DNA of 64,000 nt from an uncultured Alphaproteobacteria bacterium (GTDB lineage Bacteria > Pseudomonadota > Alphaproteobacteria > Rs-D84), in contig CALXMS010000002.1 of the NCBI GenBank assembly GCA_944389535.1, positions 62,001 to 126,000 of the forward strand, in the 5' to 3' direction. A program made the position numbers and the translations under genes. This document shows, piece by piece, positions 15,899 through 23,847 of the stretch (the first letter of the stretch is position 1; each line of letters opens with the position of its first letter). The notes beneath the pieces are model-generated. The model had not been told where the DNA came from, ran no database searches, and saw only the letters and a list, made by a program, of their open reading frames with translations.

Positions 15899-16555
15899 TT
15901 ATGAATATAGTTTTTTAAAACCGTTTTCTATTTGTCGAACATATTCTGGATCTTGGTCTCGCCAATATTTCGGATCGCGCATCATGCGACGTAGTTCACT
16001 ATCGGTTAAATTTTTAGATTGTGTTTCATCTGTTTGAATACTTGGTTCCATTGATTGCATCATCGCGTATATGCTGCGGATTCCTTGGGGGGTAGAGCAT
16101 AACTCATTAAATGCTTCTTTCGGTAAATATTTTTCACCGAATGTGTTTATCGCTCTTAAAGCTTCACGCATTTTATCGTCGTCTCCGAAAAAGTTTTTTA
16201 ATTCTGCAATAGCATTAGTTTCTGTTTGTGCATTAAATAAATCTGATAATATCGGTGTTAAAAATTCTTCTGCGATTTGATAAATTTTTTCTACTTGCGA
16301 TTTTGTCAGACCTATTTCTAAAAATTTTTCACGTAATGAATCGTCATCAAACATCGCATTAGTAGGGTAATCATCTGCGCTTTCTGGTACACCAATTGCG
16401 CGATTGAATTTAGCTTTTGTATCAGAATCCGAATCTTTGTTTGGAACAGAAATCATTGTTCCAATTTTTTTTTCTATTTCAGAATACGATTTTAATAATG
16501 CGTCTGTATTCAGTGTTCCGTCTGTGTTAAGAAATTTTTCTGGAATGTTTACCAT
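15899..16555 (-). CDS. Phage capsid scaffold-like protein
   Basis: 218 residues from the ATG at 16555 (AAGGAAAG upstream). It is acidic and helical. FLNTDGTLNTDALLKSYSEIEKKIGTMI and IGVPESADDYP are features of scaffold-type proteins of podoviruses and transfer agents. It is located upstream of the capsid gene as expected. The C-terminal basic end (ENGFKKLYS) would contact capsid. Function is inferred from composition and position. Confidence 0.75.
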   Translation of the reverse strand: MVNIPEKFLNTDGTLNTDALLKSYSEIEKKIGTMISVPNKDSDSDTKAKFNRAIGVPESADDYPTNAMFDDDSLREKFLEIGLTKSQVEKIYQIAEEFLTPILSDLFNAQTETNAIAELKNFFGDDDKMREALRAINTFGEKYLPKEAFNELCSTPQGIRSIYAMMQSMEPSIQTDETQSKNLTDSELRRMMRDPKYWRDQDPEYVRQIENGFKKLYS

Positions 16556-16745
16556 TTTTCTTTCCTTTTGTTTCGCTGGATTTACGCAGGAAATAAATTC
16601 CGCCCAGTGTGAAAATTGATTGCAACATTGTAAATATGTCGACGTCACCGACTAAATATGCACCGACGGCAGATAGTATGCCGATGCCCGAAATAATGTA
16701 TGTTCTATGACCGGATAAAAAACCACCGCTAATAATTTTCTTCAT
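16527..16745 (-). CDS. Holin-like small membrane protein
   Basis: 72 residues: two hydrophobic stretches (YIISGIGILSAVGAYLVG and a second about residues 38-54) with a short connection and a basic tail. The size, topology and place next to the endolysin gene fit a holin that lets the lysin reach the wall. It overlaps the scaffold start by 29 bp. Confidence 0.65.
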   Translation of the reverse strand: MKKIISGGFLSGHRTYIISGIGILSAVGAYLVGDVDIFTMLQSIFTLGGIYFLRKSSETKGKKNGKHSRKIS

Positions 16746-16760
16746 TTTTTTCTCTTTGTA

Positions 16761-17171
16761 TTACAGGTAAAATAAAAGCCCATCTATATCTGCGATGTAT
16801 CCAATTGATGTGGCCCAATCTGGTAATATTTCATCGCGATGAAATTTTGTTGCACCGTAACAGCAATCTGGTAAAGATCCTTGTATCATGCGCGTTGCAA
16901 CGCGTAAACACATTTGAAAGCCTTTGTTTGTTGGTTTTACGTTCATAAAACTATTGTTTGTAGAAGTTTTGTTTAACGATTCAAATAATTTGTTATCAGA
17001 TATTATCTGTTCAAAAGAAAAGCCAGATGTTGTCGCAAGATTTTGTATCATAGATGTTAACGCTTCAACTGCGCGTAAAGATTTTGCTTTTGTTTCTGCG
17101 TACACTACGCGAGCAATTTTATAAATAATTTTTTTGTTTTCATCTGTTTGATGTATTACGGTCAGTTGCAT
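16761..17171 (-). CDS. Cell wall hydrolase, SleB-like endolysin
   Basis: 136 residues. ARVVYAETKAKSLRAVEALTSMIQNLA carries the catalytic glutamate of the SleB/CwlJ hydrolase family, and the later FQMCLRVATRM and GATKFHRDEILPDWA motifs agree. The same enzyme type is used as lysin in alphaproteobacterial prophages and transfer agents. No signal peptide, so it needs the holin. First gene of the phage-like transcript; ribosome site AAGGAC. Two hairpins lie directly upstream. Confidence 0.82.
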   Translation of the reverse strand: MQLTVIHQTDENKKIIYKIARVVYAETKAKSLRAVEALTSMIQNLATTSGFSFEQIISDNKLFESLNKTSTNNSFMNVKPTNKGFQMCLRVATRMIQGSLPDCCYGATKFHRDEILPDWATSIGYIADIDGLLFYL

Positions 17172-17197
17172 GTCGGATAAGTCCTTTTTAAAGAAAA

Positions 17198-17248
17198 AGG
17201 TCGCATATTAATGCGACCTGAAAATAAAAAAACCGCAAATATTTGCGG
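17198..17248 (-). terminator. Two tandem minus-strand terminators
   Basis: CCGCAAAT and ATTTGCGG (17233-17248) followed by TTTTTTTATTTT, then AGGTCGCAT and ATGCGACCT (17198-17219) followed by TTTTTCTTT. They end the birA transcript and leave only 27 bases before the endolysin ATG. Confidence 0.8.
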
Positions 17249-17322
17249 ACACAATTTTTCTGATTTATGTAAATATAATAACATATTTTGATGTTAAAGT
17301 CAAGATAATATTTTTTTGATGA

Positions 17323-17991
17323 TCATTGCATACTGATTTCATCACCATATGTTAACATATAACGCGATCCGTTACGTAATAATAGCGCACCATTTTCGTT
17401 TATACCTATTAGTTCTGCGGTTTCACCGCGATACTTTACTGTTTTGTTCAGCCCCGTTGCCAAATCCATCCAACGAGCACGTACAAGAGGAAAATCTGTA
17501 CGCCGCCATTTGTCCAAATTTTTCATTAACTTATTCAATAGGTCAGATTTATCAACTTTTACATAATTGTCTAATTTTGTTGTTTCATAATTTTCTACGG
17601 TGGGATTAGACTTAATATTTATTCCAATACCTATTATTACAAATCGTCCAGCATATTCTGTAAGTGTTCCAGAAACTTTCTTGCCGTCAATTAATATGTC
17701 ATTTGGCCATTTAATTCTGGGTTTGATACCAAAAGATATTAATGTTTCTGCAATTGCTACGGCGATCATGTACGATAATCTTGGGTCTCGTTCTTCAGAA
17801 TCGTATATAAAACTTACATACAGATTGCCGTGATGTGAAACCCACGTACGCTTATATCTTCCGCGACCAGCAGACTGAGCCTCTGCCATAATCACAGTAT
17901 GATCTCGCGCATCACCTGTTGCGACCATGTTCAACGCATACGTTTGTGTGCTTGGGATTTTATCAAAAGAAATTAATTTATACCCGGCCAA
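17323..17991 (-). CDS. birA: Biotin-protein ligase (short, catalytic form)
   Basis: 222 residues. The biotin-binding loop GRGRYKRTW is preceded by STQTYALNM and followed by KWPNDILIDGKKVSG and the IIGIGINI strand, the catalytic core that biotinylates the carboxylase carrier protein. The N-terminal DNA-binding domain of E. coli BirA (321 residues) is absent. The gene overlaps by 14 bp the end of a separate winged-helix gene upstream, so both are probably made from one message. Confidence 0.92.
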   Translation of the reverse strand: MAGYKLISFDKIPSTQTYALNMVATGDARDHTVIMAEAQSAGRGRYKRTWVSHHGNLYVSFIYDSEERDPRLSYMIAVAIAETLISFGIKPRIKWPNDILIDGKKVSGTLTEYAGRFVIIGIGINIKSNPTVENYETTKLDNYVKVDKSDLLNKLMKNLDKWRRTDFPLVRARWMDLATGLNKTVKYRGETAELIGINENGALLLRNGSRYMLTYGDEISMQ

Positions 17992-18400
17992 TTTTGTACA
18001 CTCCGTTTACGTTTATTATGAAATCCCGTCCGAATGTTTTACGAAGTTGATATATTGCGGTATCAACTGCATGCGTTGTTGCGTTTGGAGAATACCCCAG
18101 CGCATTGCGTAAATCAGCGGCAGATATTCCACCGGATTTATACAGCATAATGACTATTTGGGCCTGAATGTAAGGTAATTGAACGTTGCGCCCGAATATG
18201 TCGTATAGTATTTGTAGGTTTCCGTCAATGGCGTTCTGAATGGCGGTTTTTAACGCTATGGGCGTCATAGGTGTTTTAATATCAAGAGAGTCAAAATCTA
18301 AAAATGTTGCGTCTGGCGTATCAGACACAGTTGCGCCAAGCTCGGATAAAATATCGCGCCAAAATGGGTCTGCAGAATATATTCTTAATCCATCTAACAT
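17978..18400 (-). CDS. Winged-helix protein overlapping birA
   Basis: 140 residues if started at the ATG at 18400. Longer readings would cross the terminator at 18440-18476 and are not credible. The C-terminal half resembles the winged-helix effector domain of OmpR-type regulators (DTAIYQLRKTFG, then INVNGVYKIG); the N-terminal half is receiver-like but without clear phospho-acceptor residues. No ribosome site is visible, so a leaderless start is possible. It may be an atypical regulator; a role in biotin control is only suggested by the overlap with birA. Confidence 0.7.
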   Translation of the reverse strand: MLDGLRIYSADPFWRDILSELGATVSDTPDATFLDFDSLDIKTPMTPIALKTAIQNAIDGNLQILYDIFGRNVQLPYIQAQIVIMLYKSGGISAADLRNALGYSPNATTHAVDTAIYQLRKTFGRDFIINVNGVYKIGRV

Positions 18401-18439
18401 ATTGTGTTTAGAATAATAAAAGCATGATGAATTGTCCAA

Positions 18440-18476
18440 TAAAAAAGACCACGAAGCAGCGACCGTGGTCTTTTTG
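18440..18476 (-). terminator. Terminator after the XRE gene
   Basis: GACCACG and CGTGGTC stem with A-run and T-run; on the minus strand it lies 19 bases after the XRE stop. Confidence 0.85.
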
Positions 18477-18494
18477 TATCCAAAAACGTGCATT

Positions 18495-18740
18495 TTACGA
18501 ACGTTCTTTGCTTTGGGGGTCAATAAACTTCGTAAAATCCTGAATGCTGGCGCCGGTAGACGACAAGATTTTGGAAATACTGTTTGTTGACGGCCAACGA
18601 GGTTGTCCCTCCTTAGACCAACGCTTACTTTTGTTAAAAGTTGTTGGATCTAAACCACTGCATTTTGCTAAACCCGAACAAGACATTCCGTGTTCGGTTG
18701 CAAAGCGTTCTATCGCCCGCCAGACATCTTCATGGGTCAT
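18495..18740 (-). CDS. XRE-family helix-turn-helix regulator
   Basis: 81 residues from the ATG at 18740, which has GAGGAGAGAG upstream; the ORF extends further but without a ribosome site. One HTH: MSCSGLAKCSGLDPTTFNKSKRW, then a Trp-Pro segment WPSTNSISKILSS. It resembles small regulators that bind single operators. Two perfect palindromes lie just upstream and are probable operators for autoregulation. A probable small RNA is transcribed divergently. Confidence 0.8.
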   Translation of the reverse strand: MTHEDVWRAIERFATEHGMSCSGLAKCSGLDPTTFNKSKRWSKEGQPRWPSTNSISKILSSTGASIQDFTKFIDPQSKERS

Positions 18741-18763
18741 TTTTCTCTCTCCTCTGGTTGCTG

Positions 18764-18804
18764 TTCGGATCATCCGAATACCTGGACATATGGGAACATA
18801 TGTC
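18764..18804. promoter_or_regulatory. Two palindromic operator candidates
   Basis: TTCGGA-TCA-TCCGAA (18764-18778) and GACATATG-GGAA-CATATGTC (18785-18804). Both are perfect inverted repeats, 24-64 bases upstream of the XRE start, a typical place for operators of an HTH dimer. Confidence 0.55.
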
Positions 18805-18912
18805 TGATATTGATTTTATTCCAGCCCAAGCCCACAGGCAACAAGGACGATTTCCTAAAATTTTGCTTTATATCCTAAAAGTTGCACTAAAAAATATTTT
18901 TGACAATAATAC

Positions 18913-18941
18913 TTGACAAATATCAAAAAATGTATTACATT
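18913..18941 (+). promoter_or_regulatory. Strong promoter of the probable small RNA
   Basis: TTGACA (18913-18918), 17 bases, TACATT (18936-18941). A second TTGACA is found at 18900. The -35 is perfect and the spacing optimal. The expected start is near 18948. Confidence 0.65.
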
Positions 18942-18946
18942 TCGAT

Positions 18947-19140
18947 TCGTCAAAGGGGGAAACCCCGGCGACGGGGTGAAAACCTCTATGGGGCCCAGGG
19001 ATTCAGACTCCCTCCTACATTCTCTCTCCTCTGGACTCTGGACCCCGACTTTTTAGTTTAGAATGCCCATTTCTTTTTCTCCTTTCCTTCCTTTCAGGGC
19101 ATTCGGAAACACCGACGGGCGACCGTCGGCGTTTTTTTTT
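18947..19140 (+). ncRNA. Probable structured small RNA, family not recognised
   Basis: About 190 nt between a near-consensus promoter and a strong terminator (CCGACGG-GCGA-CCGTCGG then nine T). It is much more GC-rich than its surroundings and no significant ORF fits. Visible stems: GGGG-GAAA-CCCC, CGGGGT (about 18973) with ACCCCG (about 19042), GGGA-TTCAGA-CTCCC, and GAATGCCC with GGGCATTC enclosing a pyrimidine-rich loop. It is not SRP RNA, RNase P or tmRNA by motif. 6S-like or a lineage-specific RNA are possibilities. Confidence 0.6.
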
Positions 19141-19154
19141 AGTTGTTGTTTAAA

Positions 19155-20081
19155 TTAAAGATCAAATATGGAAAACAGTTCCCAATGTATACTGCCGACG
19201 AATTGGTCTATTGGGGTCAGATTGATTAATTTGTAATTTGCTTTTTCCAGAACTTTCGCGTCTCGTTGCCATGTTAAAGGATTGCAAGATATATAAATTA
19301 TACGAGAAACAGTGCTTTTTGCCAGTTCTTTACATTGTTCAAGTGCACCGGCGCGTGGCGGATCCATTATAACGCAATCGTATTTTTCTAGATTTTTATT
19401 TGTAAGTGGGTTTTTAAATAAATCTCGCTTTTTACCGATTCCATTAATGTCAAAACCTTCTGTGTTTAATGAAAATGTAAAAGTTCCCAAACCGCAAAAT
19501 AAATCTGCAATATGTTGTGATTTGGTCGCGGCGTTAATTACTAAATCGCGTAATAGTTTCTCGCTGGTTATTGTGGGTTGTAAAAATGCGCCAGCTGGAA
19601 AGCTTATAGTCTTTTTATCAAAAGTTATTGTTGGGATTTCTTTTTGTATAACGGTTTGATTATTCCAAGTAACTTTTATTACGTTTTCTATTTTGTCTAC
19701 GGCCGATTTAAATTCTTTCGGAAAATATGGCACAGCAGATGTTATAGATATATCAATGCCATTATCACATAACGTGACTAAACATGCCCCAGAAGCTTTC
19801 CATGGAAGTTTTGCTAATTTAGGTAATATTTTATTTATTTCAGGCAGCAGTAAAGGGCAGTTGGTTATGGGCACGATTTTTTTTGATTTGTGCTGAAAAA
19901 AACCGAATACATCGTCTGTAAACGCAAAATCTGCTCTTCTGCGAGTCCCAGGGGATATCCAGATCGGTTTGTCTGTCAGTGGCAGATTTTTTAATTCTTG
20001 TATTTTCTTTTCACGATAATCAGGTACTGTAAAATCATATATACAGCCACCGCATACACCAAAAAAAGGACATGTTTTCAT
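19155..20081 (-). CDS. RNA m5U methyltransferase, RlmD/TrmA family, short form
   Basis: 308 residues from the ATG at 20081, eight bases after the outer-membrane gene's stop; a GTG at 20108 is possible but would overlap. The iron-sulfur cysteines CPFFGVCGGC open the protein, followed by the SAM fold (ADLFCGLGTFTF), the DPPRAG motif and the catalytic SCNP motif (IIYISCNPLTWQRD). The family methylates uridine in 23S rRNA or tRNA. It lacks the TRAM RNA-binding domain (usual length about 430), so substrate choice is uncertain. Confidence 0.85.
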   Translation of the reverse strand: MKTCPFFGVCGGCIYDFTVPDYREKKIQELKNLPLTDKPIWISPGTRRRADFAFTDDVFGFFQHKSKKIVPITNCPLLLPEINKILPKLAKLPWKASGACLVTLCDNGIDISITSAVPYFPKEFKSAVDKIENVIKVTWNNQTVIQKEIPTITFDKKTISFPAGAFLQPTITSEKLLRDLVINAATKSQHIADLFCGLGTFTFSLNTEGFDINGIGKKRDLFKNPLTNKNLEKYDCVIMDPPRAGALEQCKELAKSTVSRIIYISCNPLTWQRDAKVLEKANYKLINLTPIDQFVGSIHWELFSIFDL

Positions 20082-20088
20082 TGGCTTT

Positions 20089-20733
20089 TTAGAAATGTAC
20101 TCGTGCACCGATGCGGAATTGATGTGCTGTCGGCGAGAAGTCTGATATTATATTGAACTTAGGCGAGAACATATATAAATATCTATACCCGAAATCCAAG
20201 GCAAAATATTCCCCCAGTTCAACAGATAAACCAGCCATTGCCGCCGCAACCGGACTAATTTTTTGTTCTATTGATATATCTTGAACAGAATTCCATGAAA
20301 TTCCGGCGCCAAGCCCCACATATGGAACCAAGCGTTGTTTATAGAACAGGCGATATAGATTATCTATACGTGCGTCAAATATAGCATTTATCATTGCAGT
20401 ATCACTCGTCAATGAAAAGGCGTCCCATTTTGCGGATGTACGCATATAATTTGCTTCTATTCTAAAAATATCAAATGCCCTGACACCCGCCATAGCCTCA
20501 AAAGAAGAAGTGTTTTTGCCTGTTATGCTGATTGTGTCATCGGCTCCGTCATTCCACATTGAGAAATCATAAGCACCACCGACGTAAAACCTATGAACGC
20601 GCGCCAGTGCCCGTGAATCTGCGCCAGAAGGTGTTTCTGTTGGCATTTGTGTTTGTTCTGCCCGATAAGGAATTGCCGCATTTGCTGTCAGCGGTAACAT
20701 GGTCAATATGCTGAATAAAATTTTTGATTTCAT
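20089..20733 (-). CDS. Outer-membrane beta-barrel protein
   Basis: 214 residues: signal peptide ending TANA, then a small porin-like barrel with alternating strands and a C-terminal aromatic (RIGARVHF), the usual outer-membrane insertion signal. It resembles the Omp25/surface-antigen type barrels of alphaproteobacteria. A second barrel gene lies 21 bp upstream; they probably form one transcript with the methyltransferase. Confidence 0.82.
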   Translation of the reverse strand: MKSKILFSILTMLPLTANAAIPYRAEQTQMPTETPSGADSRALARVHRFYVGGAYDFSMWNDGADDTISITGKNTSSFEAMAGVRAFDIFRIEANYMRTSAKWDAFSLTSDTAMINAIFDARIDNLYRLFYKQRLVPYVGLGAGISWNSVQDISIEQKISPVAAAMAGLSVELGEYFALDFGYRYLYMFSPKFNIISDFSPTAHQFRIGARVHF

Positions 20734-20754
20734 TTTTATTCCCTATCTTTTTTA

Positions 20755-21519
20755 TCAGAAATTAACGCGGAACGATGCCATAAGATTACTTACATTTGTA
20801 ATATCTTTATCCTGTACGTTCCAACCAAAACGGTTACCTATAATCATATTATATTGATACATAATATCAATACCGATTAATTCTGTCAGCATTACGTTAA
20901 ACCCAAGCGCAGCCCGTGGTGCAGATACTATGAAACCGTCGGCACCACCGGCGCCGTCAAATTTATATGCTCCGATTCCGGCACCGATACCCATAAATGG
21001 TACAAATCTTCGGCGATAAGTGATATCACCTGTTTGAATATAACGTCGCGCAAAATCAAAGTATAGCATACCACCAATTGTTTGATACGAAGCTTGGGCA
21101 TTATCTATATCAGAGAATTTGAATGTGGATTCTTGAAAGTCGATTTCTGTACGTACATAAGATGATAAATTCCATCCAAGACCTATCTGTGTTGCCCAGC
21201 TGCCTGCGCTGGCAAATTCTTCGTCCCCAACTTTTGCTTTATTTGTTGCAAAAGGCAGGTTTAGACCGGCACCGGCACGCATATACATTGATGTTGGAAT
21301 ATAAACTTTAAGGCCAGAAGTACTTCCTGCGTCGGCAGTTTGATATACATCTAAACCCAACTCACCAGGAGCAGGATCTGGCAGATCAACATTAATACGA
21401 GCACCGACTAAGTCTAGCCCTTCTTTGATTTCTGCGCGGAACAGTTTATCGCTATATTCCGCCATAGCCGGCGTTGTAATTAATACGAATAAAGCGGCCA
21501 AGTATGATAATCTTTTCAT
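20755..21519 (-). CDS. Outer-membrane beta-barrel protein
   Basis: 254 residues: signal peptide ending TPAMA, a 70-residue acidic part, then beta strands ending in ASFRVNF, an outer-membrane C-terminal signature. It shares the pattern of its downstream neighbour (tyrosine-rich strands, VPFMGIGAGIG versus VPYVGLGAGIS), so the pair arose by duplication. Ligand unknown. Confidence 0.82.
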   Translation of the reverse strand: MKRLSYLAALFVLITTPAMAEYSDKLFRAEIKEGLDLVGARINVDLPDPAPGELGLDVYQTADAGSTSGLKVYIPTSMYMRAGAGLNLPFATNKAKVGDEEFASAGSWATQIGLGWNLSSYVRTEIDFQESTFKFSDIDNAQASYQTIGGMLYFDFARRYIQTGDITYRRRFVPFMGIGAGIGAYKFDGAGGADGFIVSAPRAALGFNVMLTELIGIDIMYQYNMIIGNRFGWNVQDKDITNVSNLMASFRVNF

Positions 21520-21610
21520 ATTTACTTCACCCAGTATTTTATATTATCACTATCAGTTTAGCATAAATTGAAACTTGATTCCAGCGCGATTTATTCGTAA
21601 CATTTCAAAT

Positions 21611-22441
21611 ATGAATAAAAAAATAAAAAAATCTGATAAAAAAATTGCACTGATTGCAGGTGCCTTGGATTTACCATTTTTTACTCGCGACGCGTTACGT
21701 AGAGCAGGGTGGGATGTTTGCGTTATAGGTCTAAAAAACTTTTATGATCCAAAACTTAATCCTGATATAGTAATGCGACTTGGGGGGGCATGGCCTGCCG
21801 TTAGAGAGGCTCGTCGTAGAGGTATAAAAAAGTTAACGTTTGTTGGGGCCTTAGGGCATCCTAATTTATCAGATGTTCGTCCAGATTTATGGTCTGTGGG
21901 TTTATTGATTAGTATTTTAAAGCATCAACGGGGGTATGATTCAATGGCAGTCGCATTAAATAAGGCTTTGGAAAAGCGTGGGTTTGAAATCGTTGCAGCG
22001 CAGGATGTTGCACCAGAGTTAACTTTTCAAAAAGCGGGCGTTCAGACAAAAGTGAAACCTACCTCTCGTGATAAAAAGGATATTGAACGTGCTGTTGACG
22101 TTTCTCATACTATTGGTGCTGCAGATATTGGCGCATCTGTTGTTGTTGATAAGCAGGTCATCGCAGTTGAAGCTGCAGAAGGAACCGCAAAAATGTTGGA
22201 TCGCGTGGTAGGTATGCGAAAACAACATAAACGAAATAGCGGGGTATTTGCAAAGATGACTAAACCCGGGCAAGATCTAAGGATAGATATACCAGCCATT
22301 GGCGTAGATACTGTAAATGCCGTTGCTGCGGCGAAATTGCGCGGAATAGTGGTAAACACAAAGACATGCTTTGTCGTTGATAAAGATGCGGTGATAAAGC
22401 GCGCGAACGAAAAAAAGATTTTTATTATCGCAATAGATTAA
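21611..22441 (+). CDS. lpxI: UDP-2,3-diacylglucosamine diphosphatase LpxI
   Basis: 276 residues from the ATG at 21611 (the reading frame is open earlier only through a TTG). IALIAGALDLPFF, then RLGGAWPAVREARRRG and FVGALGHPNLSDVRPD identify LpxI, which hydrolyses UDP-diacylglucosamine to lipid X in lipid A synthesis; alphaproteobacteria use LpxI in place of LpxH. C-terminal part RIDIPAIGVDTVNAVAAAKLRG is typical. Usual partners fabZ-lpxA-lpxB are not beside it. Confidence 0.93.
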   Translation: MNKKIKKSDKKIALIAGALDLPFFTRDALRRAGWDVCVIGLKNFYDPKLNPDIVMRLGGAWPAVREARRRGIKKLTFVGALGHPNLSDVRPDLWSVGLLISILKHQRGYDSMAVALNKALEKRGFEIVAAQDVAPELTFQKAGVQTKVKPTSRDKKDIERAVDVSHTIGAADIGASVVVDKQVIAVEAAEGTAKMLDRVVGMRKQHKRNSGVFAKMTKPGQDLRIDIPAIGVDTVNAVAAAKLRGIVVNTKTCFVVDKDAVIKRANEKKIFIIAID

Positions 22442-22442
22442 T

Positions 22443-22472
22443 AAAAAAATCCCGCTATAGCGGGATTTTTTT
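22443..22472. terminator. Bidirectional terminator after lpxI
   Basis: AATCCCGC-TATA-GCGGGATT with A and T runs on both sides; it serves lpxI and the converging lipoprotein gene. Confidence 0.9.
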
Positions 22473-22620
22473 AGCAACCACCAGTTGCATTGCCGATTAA
22501 TTTAGAAATAGAAATATCTTTGTGTAACAAGAAATCGTATTCACAGTTACCTTGTTTATAAGAACCGGTGCATGCAGCTAAAGTCATGACTGCAAACAAT
22601 GCCAACATAATTTTTTTCAT
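22471..22620 (-). CDS. Small lipoprotein
   Basis: 49 residues, too short for common gene finders. Signal MKKIMLALFAVMTLAAC places the lipid cysteine at residue 17; the mature part has two more cysteines (GNCEYDF and the C-terminal GGC). Ribosome site AAAGGAG eight bases before the ATG. Function unknown. Confidence 0.75.
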   Translation of the reverse strand: MKKIMLALFAVMTLAACTGSYKQGNCEYDFLLHKDISISKLIGNATGGC

Positions 22621-22686
22621 GTATGTCTCCTTTTTGGGTTATCTGTAAGCTTATTATAGGACAATAAATTTTCTGTTGCAAGAAAT

Positions 22687-23028
22687 CTATATTGCACCAC
22701 GTAACCATTTAATTTTATGCGGTAGGATAACTATTATGTCAAAGCGTGCATCACCGTTCCATTTGTTTTGTGAAATATACGTTTCGGCGGCACGTCTTAA
22801 ACGTAAAGATTGATGTGGGGTTACGGCGTCTAAACCCGTAGTTATATCTTTACGACGTTTTACTTCTATAAAGGTGATAAGATTCCCTCGCTTTGCAATT
22901 ATGTCAATTTCAGCGCGTCCGGTATTTTTACCCGTCACATATCTTCTGTGTAGTATTCGAAAACCATGTGCCCGTAAGTATAGGCATGAAATGAATTCTG
23001 ATAATAATCCGACTTTATATGTGTTCAT
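22687..23028 (-). CDS. yraN: YraN/UPF0102 family nuclease-fold protein
   Basis: 113 residues. The PD-(D/E)XK core AEIDIIAKRGNLITFIEVKRRK is the signature of the YraN family, a Holliday-junction-resolvase-like fold of unknown substrate. Length is normal. It is the last gene of the VirB8-like operon, 22 bp after the secreted protein gene. Confidence 0.88.
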   Translation of the reverse strand: MNTYKVGLLSEFISCLYLRAHGFRILHRRYVTGKNTGRAEIDIIAKRGNLITFIEVKRRKDITTGLDAVTPHQSLRLRRAAETYISQNKWNGDARFDIIVILPHKIKWLRGAI

Positions 23029-23050
23029 AATTTAAGCCACACATACATAT

Positions 23051-23842
23051 TTAAAACGCGTATGGTTTGGCGGGGAAGTTTTCTCTTGCGGATTGAATAC
23101 CTTTTGCAAGATCTGACGTATAACGTCCCATGTCAACCAAGTCCAGCGATCCATAATACGCGGTCATCATTGGATCGTATGAATTATTAGTAGAAATCCA
23201 TTTGTCGGTACCAGAGTTGGGTACGCCATATTTATCCAAAACACCTTGCCAAAAAGCAAGAATTTTCTTTTCTTGTTGATCTGTAAATTTCTCGTGAGCC
23301 CCTTCAATTTCATTTACATCATTGTTATATACCACGCGCCAAACAACGTTATCATCTGCGTTACTGGTAAAGTAAACGACGATAGTCTCTCCTGTGTTTT
23401 CCCGTATCAGATGTAATTCAGATGCATATAACAGACCGCGATTTCGTGCCAAAGAGTTTATACATTGTTCCAATTCCGCTGGCGCAACAATTCCTTGCTC
23501 TCTACATTCGTAATCTAAGTTATATTTCCATTCTTTCTGGATTGAATAAACTATACTATCTTTTGCCCTTGGGGTGTATAAACCTTTGGTTTTAAAGAAT
23601 AACGTTTCAACGTCTTCAAATGGCATTCCTAACATTATACCTGCAATATCAAAATTGCTAACAGTGGCTGGTTCCGCGCCTTGATTAAGAGAAACTTCTT
23701 TAGTGGTTAAGTCTTCATCTCCGCTTTCTGTTATGATGAAGTTAGTATAATCAAATTCATCGGTTGCTGCGCATGTCACCGACGTCATCATCGTAGGCGT
23801 TAATAAACATAGTACAGCAAAAATTTTAATGTTTAGTCGCAT
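23051..23842 (-). CDS. Secreted protein of the VirB8-like operon
   Basis: 263 residues with a signal peptide (cut near TCAATDE). The mature part includes GIMLGMPFEDVETLFF, a phrase seen in bacterial proteins that share a short lipoprotein-like SMALL-domain fold, and several Tyr/Trp-rich strands. No family named with confidence. It is 5 bp from the VirB8-like gene upstream, so probably acts in the same envelope complex. Confidence 0.7.
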   Translation of the reverse strand: MRLNIKIFAVLCLLTPTMMTSVTCAATDEFDYTNFIITESGDEDLTTKEVSLNQGAEPATVSNFDIAGIMLGMPFEDVETLFFKTKGLYTPRAKDSIVYSIQKEWKYNLDYECREQGIVAPAELEQCINSLARNRGLLYASELHLIRENTGETIVVYFTSNADDNVVWRVVYNNDVNEIEGAHEKFTDQQEKKILAFWQGVLDKYGVPNSGTDKWISTNNSYDPMMTAYYGSLDLVDMGRYTSDLAKGIQSARENFPAKPYAF

Positions 23843-23847
23843 ACTTA

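Noticed and set aside
18401-18523. N-terminal extension of the winged-helix gene beyond 18400
   Set aside because: It crosses a strong terminator and overlaps the XRE gene.
18994-19062. A 22-codon ORF (ATGGGGCCC...) within the small RNA
   Set aside because: No ribosome site, odd composition, and it lies inside pairing stems.
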